The translations under genes were made by a program, and so were the position numbers. Under the pieces are notes generated by a model. The model did not search any database. It was not told where the DNA came from and saw only the letters and a list, made by a program, of their open reading frames with translations. Shown piece by piece: positions 1-5,121 of a stretch of DNA of 5,121 nt; the stretch's first letter is position 1, and every line of letters begins with the position of its first letter. The DNA is taken from the NCBI GenBank assembly GCA_027625215.1, contig JAQBWJ010000244.1:1-5121 (forward strand). The letters run 5' to 3'. This DNA comes from Candidatus Poribacteria bacterium (GTDB taxonomy: Bacteria > Poribacteria > WGA-4E > GCA-2687025).

Positions 1-40
1 ACGTTTGTATGACACGCCCCCTCAAAACGCGCGCGATGTT

Positions 41-46
41 AAGGAA
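41..46 (+). promoter_or_regulatory. Ribosome binding site that decides the VOC start
   Basis: AAGGAA sits 6 bases before the ATG at 53. The alternative ATG at 5 has only four bases of window sequence before it, so its own ribosome binding site cannot be judged, but the match at 41-46 favours the inner start. The 52 bases before the gene show no clear promoter and no other gene that can be supported. Confidence 0.6.
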
Positions 47-52
47 AACGTC

Positions 53-454
53 ATGTCGTTGACCGTGAAGCATATCGCCGCGCTGCTTGCCGTGCCGAAT
101 GTCGAAGCGACGGCGCATTACTACCGCGACAAACTCGGCTTCACGCTGAACTTCTACGCGCCCGGCTCGGATATCTCCGCTTACGCGGAAGTCGAACGGG
201 ACGGCAACATCGTCCATATGATGGAAGGCGAGAAGGTTGATCCTCCCGGAACGCGCGGCGGACTCTACATCATTGTCGAAGATGTGGACGCCGTCTATGA
301 CGACCTCGTCAAACGCGGCGCATTCTCCAACACCTTCCCCAAACAATACGACGCGATCCGCGAGCATCCGCCCGAAACGAAGCAGTACGGGATGCGCGAC
401 CTCATCATGGTTGATCCCAACGGCTACCTCGTGACGTTTGGGCAGCCTATCTGA
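53..454 (+). CDS. VOC-family (glyoxalase/bleomycin-resistance-like) protein
   Basis: This 133-residue protein has the two-module layout of the vicinal oxygen chelate superfamily. An N-terminal half (about residues 5-60) carries the typical segment VEATAHYYRDKLGF at 17-30. A C-terminal half (about 68-131) carries LYIIVEDVDAVYDDLVKRG at 71-89 and YGMRDLIMVDPNGYLVTFG at 112-130, the usual closing beta-strand and DPNGY turn. The length is normal for a single-domain member, which would work as a dimer in the cytoplasm. The last strand reads TFGQ where many metal-dependent members have a glutamate (EF/EL), so metal-dependent catalysis is uncertain. It may instead be a binding or resistance-type protein. 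The ATG at 53 is chosen because AAGGAA lies 6 bases upstream and the fold begins directly after it. An in-frame ATG at 5 would add 16 unrelated residues. The gene is followed after 14 bases by folP. Substrate cannot be inferred. The family call is firm; function is unknown. Confidence 0.85.
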   Translation: MSLTVKHIAALLAVPNVEATAHYYRDKLGFTLNFYAPGSDISAYAEVERDGNIVHMMEGEKVDPPGTRGGLYIIVEDVDAVYDDLVKRGAFSNTFPKQYDAIREHPPETKQYGMRDLIMVDPNGYLVTFGQPI

Positions 455-468
455 CGCGGAGCCCCAAC

Positions 469-1326
469 ATGACCCAAACCCTCCGCTGCCGCGACCGCGA
501 GTTGGACTATTCACACCGCACCCTCGTGATGGGCGTCCTCAACGTCACCCCCGATTCATTCTCCGACGGCGGACTCTACTTGACCCCCGACGCGGCGATC
601 TCGCGCGCGCGGCAGTTGGTTGTAGATGGCGCGCACATCCTCGATATCGGCGGCGAGTCGTCGCGTCCCGGCGCGGAGCCCGTTGGCGCGGACGAAGAAC
701 TGCGGCGCGTCCTTCCCGTCGTTGAGGCGGCGGTTCAAACGGAGGCGGTCGTCTCCATCGACACGTACAAGGCGTCCGTCGCGCGGGCGTGCCTCGAACG
801 CGGCGCGCACCTGATCAACGATATCTCGGCGATGCGCGACCCGGAGATGGCGTCCGTCGTCGCCGAGTTCGACGCGGCGGTCTGCCTGATGCACATGCGC
901 GGCGATCCCAAAACGATGCAGCGTCACCCAACGTACGACGATGCCGTGACGGAAATCGCCGATTACCTCACCGAACGCGCTCGATACGCGGAGTCGCAGG
1001 GCATCCGCCGCGAGTCGATCCTGCTCGATCCCGGCATCGGATTCGGTAAAACACTTGATCACAACCTTCAACTGTTGAGACAGATGAATCGGTTCGGCGA
1101 GTTGGGGTATCCTATCTTGGTTGGCGCGTCGCGCAAGTCGTTTTTGGGGAAGTTGCTCGGCGGCGCGGCGGAGACGGAGCGGTTGGAAGGCACGGCGGCG
1201 AGCGTCGCGGTGGCGATTTCGCGCGGTGCGAACGTCGTCCGCGTGCACGATCTGCCGTTTATAGCGGGCGTTGTCCGCGTCGCCGACGCGATTGTTCACG
1301 GGGGCACAACCGTTCCCTCTCCCTGA
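469..1326 (+). CDS. folP: Dihydropteroate synthase
   Basis: Cytoplasmic TIM-barrel enzyme of folate synthesis that condenses 6-hydroxymethyl-7,8-dihydropterin diphosphate with p-aminobenzoate to give 7,8-dihydropteroate; it is the sulfonamide target. At 285 residues it is full length. Family motifs appear in order: MGVLNVTPDSFSDGG at 21-35 (Mg/diphosphate-binding N25), DIGGESSRPGA at 59-69, SIDTY at 96-100 (pterin-binding D98), IND at 116-118, HMRGDP at 142-147, LDPGIGFGKT at 186-195 (D187), GASRKSFLG at 219-227 (K223) and ANVVRVHD at 254-261 (R258, H260). The loop usually reading GGESTRPGA has serine instead of threonine at residue 65, a mild variation at a position linked to sulfonamide binding. 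The ATG at 469 has GCGGAG (456-461) 7 bases upstream. The gene lies 14 bases after the VOC gene, suggesting co-transcription. The last three residues and the stop codon lie inside a palindromic repeat. Identification is secure. Confidence 0.97.
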   Translation: MTQTLRCRDRELDYSHRTLVMGVLNVTPDSFSDGGLYLTPDAAISRARQLVVDGAHILDIGGESSRPGAEPVGADEELRRVLPVVEAAVQTEAVVSIDTYKASVARACLERGAHLINDISAMRDPEMASVVAEFDAAVCLMHMRGDPKTMQRHPTYDDAVTEIADYLTERARYAESQGIRRESILLDPGIGFGKTLDHNLQLLRQMNRFGELGYPILVGASRKSFLGKLLGGAAETERLEGTAASVAVAISRGANVVRVHDLPFIAGVVRVADAIVHGGTTVPSP

Positions 1327-1350
1327 GGGAGAGGGCTAGGGTGAGGGTGA
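1315..1350 (+). repeat. REP-like palindrome with GGGTGA tail, overlapping folP stop
   Basis: A perfect 9-base inverted repeat, CCCTCTCCC (1315-1323) and GGGAGAGGG (1327-1335), encloses the three bases TGA (1324-1326), which are the folP stop codon. It is followed by CTAGGGTGAGGGTGA, containing two AGGGTG units. This palindrome-plus-tail arrangement resembles short dispersed GC-rich repeats seen in many bacterial genomes. No T-run follows on either strand, so it is not a standard intrinsic terminator. The RNA hairpin could still protect the 3' end of the folP message or weaken read-through into the downstream genes. The right boundary is uncertain, and copy number cannot be known from this window. 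Only the inverted repeat itself is certain. Confidence 0.7.
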
Positions 1351-1382
1351 AAGACGCCCCAAATTTCAACCGACCATCATGT

Positions 1383-1390
1383 GAGGTGAT
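1383..1390 (+). promoter_or_regulatory. Strong ribosome binding site of the lactonase gene
   Basis: GAGGTGAT is an 8-base match to the complement of the 16S rRNA 3' end, 8 bases before the ATG at 1399. An in-frame TGA at 1387-1389 overlaps it and rules out a start further upstream. It suggests efficient independent initiation for the first gene of the sugar cluster. No clear -35/-10 pair is visible in the 63 bases between the repeat and this start. Confidence 0.8.
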
Positions 1391-1398
1391 TCCACCCA

Positions 1399-3360
1399 AT
1401 GACCATCCCGACTTCTGTCCTCCTCGACGGAACGGACAACCCGACGCCCCAACGCATCTCCCTTCGAGCGGGCGCGTTGATGATGCAGTTCGAGCCGGAA
1501 CTCGCCTTCCTGCGGTACGTCCGACTCGGCAGGACGGAAATCCTGCGCGGACTCTACGCCGCCGTCCGCGATCACAACTGGGGGACGGTCGCCCCGCGCG
1601 TAACGCTCACCGAGCGCGACGTGCGCGTCGACTCGTTTCGCCTCGCGTTCGACGTGACGTGTGTCCAGAACGACATCGACTTCCTCTGGCGCGGGACGCT
1701 GACGGGCGACCCCGACGGCGCCGTGACGTTCACGTTCAACGGCGAGGCGCGGTCGGCGTTTCGGCGCAACCGCATCGGCTTCTGCGTCCTTCATCCGGTG
1801 GAAGACCTGCCGGGAAGCCCCTGCCGCGTCGAGAAGACGGACGGCTCTCTTGAGGAAGGCGTTTTCCCGTTGCACATTTCGCCGGAGCAGCCGTTCATGG
1901 ACATGCGGGCGATCTCGCACGAAGTCGCGCCGGGACTGCGGGCGAGCGTCCGCATGGAGGGCGACACGTTCGAGATGGAAGACCAGCGCAACTGGACGGA
2001 CGCCTCCTATAAGACGTACTGCACGCCGCTCGCCGTCCCGTACCCGGTGGAAGTGGCGCGGGGGACGCGGATTCGGCAGAGGGTGACGATCTCGTTTACG
2101 GGTGATTTCCCCGAAAGCGCGCAGGATGAGGCGTCGAGCGGCGTCACGGTCACGCTTGGGGATGAGATCGGCGCGTTGCCGGGCATCGGATTGGGCGTCG
2201 CAAGTCACGGACAACCATTGAGCGCGAGCGAGATTAGGCGTCTCAGGGCGTTGAACCTGTCTCATCTCCGCGTCGATTTGAATCTGGAAGCGGACGACGT
2301 TGGACAAACGCTCTCGCAAGCGGTTGAGCAGTCCCGTCAACTGGACATCCCTCTTGAAGTCGCGCTCCATCTCGGCGAACAACCTGTACTCCAGTTGGAC
2401 GATCTTGTCCCGCTGCTGGACGACGCGAAACCGAACGTCATCCGATGGATCGTCTTCCACCGCGACGATGAGGTGACGGACGCTCGTTGGGTGCGACTTG
2501 CCCGCCGTTTTTTGGATGACTACGACACGTCGATCCCCGTCGGCGCGGGCGCGAACGCCTATTTCACCGAGTTGAACCGCGACCGTCCCGACCCCGCCAC
2601 GCTCGATTTCGTCTGCTTCTCGATCAACCCGCAGGTGCACGCTTTCGACAACGCCTCGCTCTCCGAAACGCTGCCGATGCAGGCGGCGACCGTCGAAAGC
2701 GCGAGGCAGTTCATGGGCGAGACGCCTATCGTCATCACCCCCGTCACCCTAAAACCCCGCTTCAACCCGAACGCAACGGGCGACGACCCGCAGCCTCTCC
2801 CCGACGAACTCCCCTCTCAGGTTGATCCGCGCCAAATGTCGCTGTTCGGCGCGGCGTGGACAGTCGGCAGTTTGAAGCGGCTGTTGTCCAGTGGGATCGA
2901 AAGCGTCACGTACTACGAGACAACAGGCTGGCGGGGCGTGATGGAGACGGAGGACGGCTCGCCCATCCCGACGGCGTTTCGGTCGATGCCGGGCGGCGTT
3001 TACCCGCTCTACCACGTCTTCGCGGAGGTGGCGGAAGTCCGCGACGGCGCGGTGTTGGACACGGAATCGAGCGACGCGCTCGCCGTCGAAGCCCTCGCGG
3101 TGCGACGCGGCGACACGACGCGCCTGCTCGTCGCCAACCTGACGCCGGAACGCCAAACGGTCACGGTTCACGGCGATGGGTTGGGTGGACAGGCTTATGT
3201 CCTCGCATTGGATGAAACGAGCGCGAACCGCGCGATGGCTGCCCCAGAGGTGTTCCGCACGCGACAAGGCGCGGCGTTGTCCAAGTCGGGAGACGGGTTT
3301 ACGTTGGAACTGTTGCCGTACGCCGTCGCGCGGATGGACATTTCGATCATGGAGAGTTGA
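1399..3360 (+). CDS. apnL: Probable D-apionate lactonase (ApnL-like), three-domain protein
   Basis: The probable role is hydrolysis of D-apionolactone to D-apionate in the cytoplasm, the second step of D-apiose catabolism. The 653 residues divide into a beta-rich N-terminal domain (about 1-245), a probable TIM-barrel middle (about 255-545) and a beta-sandwich C-terminus (about 555-650), matching the domain plan of ApnL proteins. Notable conserved-looking segments are NDIDFLWRGTLTG at 91-103, RNRIGFCVLHP at 123-133, FEMEDQRNWTDASYKTY at 191-207, LSHLRVDL at 287-294, CFSINPQVHAFDNASL at 406-421 and SVTYYETTGWRGV at 502-514. E507 and the 408-417 segment sit where barrel enzymes often carry active-site residues, but I cannot assign catalysis. 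No signal peptide or membrane segment is visible. The stop codon directly abuts the next ATG, indicating translational coupling with the dehydrogenase. The name rests on remembered family features plus the neighbours; the alternative is an uncharacterised glycoside-hydrolase-like protein. Confidence 0.65.
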   Translation: MTIPTSVLLDGTDNPTPQRISLRAGALMMQFEPELAFLRYVRLGRTEILRGLYAAVRDHNWGTVAPRVTLTERDVRVDSFRLAFDVTCVQNDIDFLWRGTLTGDPDGAVTFTFNGEARSAFRRNRIGFCVLHPVEDLPGSPCRVEKTDGSLEEGVFPLHISPEQPFMDMRAISHEVAPGLRASVRMEGDTFEMEDQRNWTDASYKTYCTPLAVPYPVEVARGTRIRQRVTISFTGDFPESAQDEASSGVTVTLGDEIGALPGIGLGVASHGQPLSASEIRRLRALNLSHLRVDLNLEADDVGQTLSQAVEQSRQLDIPLEVALHLGEQPVLQLDDLVPLLDDAKPNVIRWIVFHRDDEVTDARWVRLARRFLDDYDTSIPVGAGANAYFTELNRDRPDPATLDFVCFSINPQVHAFDNASLSETLPMQAATVESARQFMGETPIVITPVTLKPRFNPNATGDDPQPLPDELPSQVDPRQMSLFGAAWTVGSLKRLLSSGIESVTYYETTGWRGVMETEDGSPIPTAFRSMPGGVYPLYHVFAEVAEVRDGAVLDTESSDALAVEALAVRRGDTTRLLVANLTPERQTVTVHGDGLGGQAYVLALDETSANRAMAAPEVFRTRQGAALSKSGDGFTLELLPYAVARMDISIMES

Positions 3361-4386
3361 ATGAGCGCGTTGCGTTTTGCGATCATCGGGACGGGGTTTT
3401 GGGCGCGATTTCAACTCGCCGCGTGGCAAGAGTTGGAGGGGGTCGCGTGCGTCGCGTTGTGCAACCGCACGAAGTCGAAGGCGGCGGCATTGGCGGCGGC
3501 GTTCGGCGTCCCCACCGTGTACGACGACGCGGCGCAGATGTTCCGCGCCGAACAACTCGATTTCGTGGACATCATTACCGACGTGGACACGCACGAACGC
3601 TTTGTCCAACTTGCCGCCGAGCATGGCGTCACGGCGATCTGCCAGAAGCCGATGGGTCCCGACTTGGTCACGGCGCGCCGGATGGTCGAGACGTGTCGGA
3701 CGGCGGGCGTCGCCTTCCATGTCCATGAAAACTGGCGGTGGCAGACTCCTCTCCGCGCGCTGAATGAGGTGTTGGACAGCGGCGTCATCGGGACGATGTT
3801 TCGCGGGCGCATCCAGTATTCATCGAGTTTTCCCGTCTTCGACAACCAGCCGTTCCTGAAAGAGCTCGACCAGTTCATTCTGACCGACATCGGCAGCCAC
3901 ATCCTCGACGTGGCGCGGTTCCTGTTCGGCGAGGCGAGCCGTCTCTACTGTCAGACGTACCGCGTCCACGAGGACATTAAAGGCGAAGACGTGGCGACCG
4001 TCATGATGACGATGAGCGACAACATGACGGTCAACTGCGAGATGAGTTACGCGAGCCGCCTCGAACACGAGCGGTTTCCCGAAGCGTATGTGCTGGTGGA
4101 GGGCAGTCGCGGCTCCGTTGAACTGTGCCCCGACTTCTGGCTGCGCGTCACGACGGCGGACGGGACGCACTCGCGTCGCGTTGTCCCGCCGATGTACGAC
4201 TGGTCGATCCCGGCGTACGCGCTTGTCCACTCCAGCATCGTCAACTGCAACGCCGACCTGCTTCGCGCCATTCAAACGGGCGGATTGCCCGAAACGAACG
4301 CCGCCGACAACCTCAAAACCTGCGAACTGTACTACGGCGCGTACGAGTCCGCCGCGACGGGACAGGCGATCACCCTGAACCACTGA
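3361..4386 (+). CDS. apsD: Probable D-apiose dehydrogenase, Gfo/Idh/MocA family
   Basis: NAD(P)-dependent oxidoreductase, probably oxidising D-apiose to D-apionolactone. The 341 residues have the family's two domains. The first is an N-terminal Rossmann fold (about 1-120) with the nucleotide loop IIGTGFWA at 8-15, VDIITDVDTH at 69-78 and ICQKP at 93-97, whose K96 is the family's catalytic lysine and where most members read EKP. The second is a C-terminal alpha/beta domain (about 121-341) with VHENWRWQTP at 121-130, TDIGSHILDVARFLFG at 175-190 (D176, H180 and D183 of the active-site helix), KGEDVAT at 207-213, VEGSRGSVEL at 246-255 and ADNLKT at 315-320. The CQKP, HENWRWQ, KGEDVAT and ADNLKT segments resemble those I recall from characterised ApsD proteins, beyond generic family similarity. 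GGAGAG at 3351-3356 inside the preceding gene is its ribosome binding site. It starts on the base after the lactonase stop and is followed 9 bases later by the RLP gene. Another sugar dehydrogenase specificity remains possible. Confidence 0.75.
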   Translation: MSALRFAIIGTGFWARFQLAAWQELEGVACVALCNRTKSKAAALAAAFGVPTVYDDAAQMFRAEQLDFVDIITDVDTHERFVQLAAEHGVTAICQKPMGPDLVTARRMVETCRTAGVAFHVHENWRWQTPLRALNEVLDSGVIGTMFRGRIQYSSSFPVFDNQPFLKELDQFILTDIGSHILDVARFLFGEASRLYCQTYRVHEDIKGEDVATVMMTMSDNMTVNCEMSYASRLEHERFPEAYVLVEGSRGSVELCPDFWLRVTTADGTHSRRVVPPMYDWSIPAYALVHSSIVNCNADLLRAIQTGGLPETNAADNLKTCELYYGAYESAATGQAITLNH

Positions 4387-4395
4387 GGGGGCGAG

Positions 4396-5121
4396 ATGAA
4401 CGACCGAATCATCGTGACGTACCTTATTGAAACGCCGCTGGATGTTGAGACGGCGGCGGAATCGTTGGCGGGCGAGCAGTCCACCGGGACGTTCATCGCC
4501 GTGCCGGGCGAGACAGCCGATCTCCGCGAACGCCACCGCGCGCGTATCGAGAAGATCACCCCACTTGAAGTACGAGACACGCCTAGTCTACCCGGCGCGA
4601 AAACACCGCAGGGGTCGCTCACGTACAAACAGGCGGAAGTCGTCGTGTCCTTCCCGTTGTCCAACATGGGGACGAACCTTCCGACGTTGTTGTCCACTGT
4701 CGCGGGGAACTTGTACGAACTCCGTGAGTTTTCCGGTTTGAAACTGCTCGACATTGAGTTCCCGCAAGCCTACGCGGACGCCTACGTTGGACCCCAATTC
4801 GGCATCGACGGCACGCGCAGACTCGCCGACGTGTACGACCGCCCGATCATCGGGACGATCGTCAAACCGAGCGTCGGGCTGTCGCCTGACCAGACGGCAA
4901 CGCTTGTCCAAGAGTTGGTGGACGCGGATATCGACTTCATCAAGGACGACGAACTCCAAGCGGACTCGCCACACTCCCCGTTCGATGAGCGCGTGGACGC
5001 GGTGATGCGCGTCGTGAACGCCGCCACCGAGCGCACGGGCAAGAAAGCGATGATCGCCTTCAACATTACGGACGAACTCGACGCGATGCTGCGCCACCAT
5101 GACAAGGTGGTCGAGGCGGGG
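4396..5121 (+). CDS. RuBisCO-like protein, 3-oxo-isoapionate-4-phosphate class (5' part, runs off window)
   Basis: Open from the ATG at 4396 to the last base, 242 residues of an expected 410-430. It is a large-subunit-fold RuBisCO-like protein. The N-terminal domain has STGTF at 29-33 and GNLYELREFSGLKLLDIEFP at 104-123, with N105 matching RuBisCO N123. The barrel begins with GPQFGIDGTRRL at 132-143, then GTIVKPSVGLS at 153-163 and DFIKDDELQAD at 180-190. K157 corresponds to RuBisCO K175. K183, D185 and E186 correspond to the carbamylated lysine K201 and metal ligands D203 and E204, so it should bind Mg. RuBisCO's KPK is KPS here, with S159 at the K177 position, so this is not a CO2-fixing RuBisCO. 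Known RLPs in apionate clusters are OiaX (decarboxylase giving L-erythrulose 1-phosphate) and OiaT (hydrolytic cleavage to 3-phosphoglycerate and glycolate). I cannot tell which from this part. AGGGGG at 4386-4391 is its ribosome binding site. The family call is firm; the reaction is inferred from neighbours. Confidence 0.85.
   Translation, partial: MNDRIIVTYLIETPLDVETAAESLAGEQSTGTFIAVPGETADLRERHRARIEKITPLEVRDTPSLPGAKTPQGSLTYKQAEVVVSFPLSNMGTNLPTLLSTVAGNLYELREFSGLKLLDIEFPQAYADAYVGPQFGIDGTRRLADVYDRPIIGTIVKPSVGLSPDQTATLVQELVDADIDFIKDDELQADSPHSPFDERVDAVMRVVNAATERTGKKAMIAFNITDELDAMLRHHDKVVEAG

Noticed and set aside
5..52. N-terminal extension of the VOC protein from an ATG at 5
   Set aside because: The 16 extra residues do not resemble the family, and a good ribosome binding site precedes the ATG at 53.
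556..1299. - strand reading frame of 247 codons opposite folP
   Set aside because: It is fully antisense to a certain folP gene and made mostly of R, D, A and V without motifs.
1315..1335. Intrinsic (Rho-independent) terminator after folP
   Set aside because: The hairpin is perfect, but no T-run follows on either strand, and the GGGTGA tail fits a dispersed repeat better.
1366..2640. Long - strand reading frame opposite the lactonase gene (424 codons)
   Set aside because: It is rich in R, D, A and V with no recognisable motif, and it lies entirely opposite a well-supported gene. Such antisense frames are expected in GC-rich codon-biased DNA.
2749..3726. Long - strand reading frame opposite the lactonase/dehydrogenase junction (325 codons)
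   Set aside because: It has low-complexity arginine-rich composition, no family resemblance, and spans two genuine + strand genes.
3820..4536. - strand reading frame of 238 codons, and a similar 170-codon one at 4588-5100
   Set aside because: Both are shadows of the dehydrogenase and RLP genes; neither has motifs or a convincing ribosome binding site.
4396..5121. True CO2-fixing RuBisCO, or the methionine-salvage RLP (MtnW)
   Set aside because: The KPK motif is KPS, which excludes a carboxylase. No methionine-salvage genes are nearby, and the neighbours fit apiose catabolism instead.
1..5121. CRISPR array, tRNA/rRNA, insertion sequence or defence system
   Set aside because: No spaced direct repeats, RNA gene signatures, transposase or terminal inverted repeats were seen; coding genes fill almost all of the window.

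Overview
The window is a dense, GC-rich bacterial segment. It holds five genes on the + strand, no convincing genes on the - strand, and no intergenic gap longer than 72 bases. Strong Shine-Dalgarno sequences precede most of the genes. The sequence style, the gene content and a REP-like palindrome of the CCCTCTCCC/GGGAGAGGG kind would suit an environmental bacterium such as a member of Chloroflexota. That taxonomic guess comes from general impression only and is weak.

Left part (1-1326): a small vicinal-oxygen-chelate (glyoxalase/bleomycin-resistance type) protein is followed 14 bases later by a complete folP, dihydropteroate synthase of the folate pathway. The two are probably co-transcribed. 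folP ends inside a short palindromic repeat, and the folP stop codon is the loop of the hairpin.

Right part (1399-5121): three tightly packed genes look like part of a catabolic operon for the branched plant sugar D-apiose. In order they are a 653-residue three-domain protein resembling D-apionate lactonase (ApnL), a 341-residue Gfo/Idh/MocA oxidoreductase resembling D-apiose dehydrogenase (ApsD), and the first 242 residues of a RuBisCO-like protein (RLP) of the 3-oxo-isoapionate-4-phosphate class (OiaX or OiaT type). In the known pathway ApsD oxidises D-apiose to D-apionolactone and ApnL opens the lactone to D-apionate. ApnO then makes 3-oxo-isoapionate and OiaK phosphorylates it. Finally an RLP either decarboxylates the product (OiaX) or cleaves it hydrolytically (OiaT). 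Three of the five activities are therefore represented here. The oxidoisomerase and kinase are expected just outside the window, most likely downstream of the truncated RLP gene.

The main points of interest are the RuBisCO-fold sugar pathway itself, a K-to-S change at the RLP's second active-site lysine position, and the repeat that forms the end of folP and separates it from the sugar operon.
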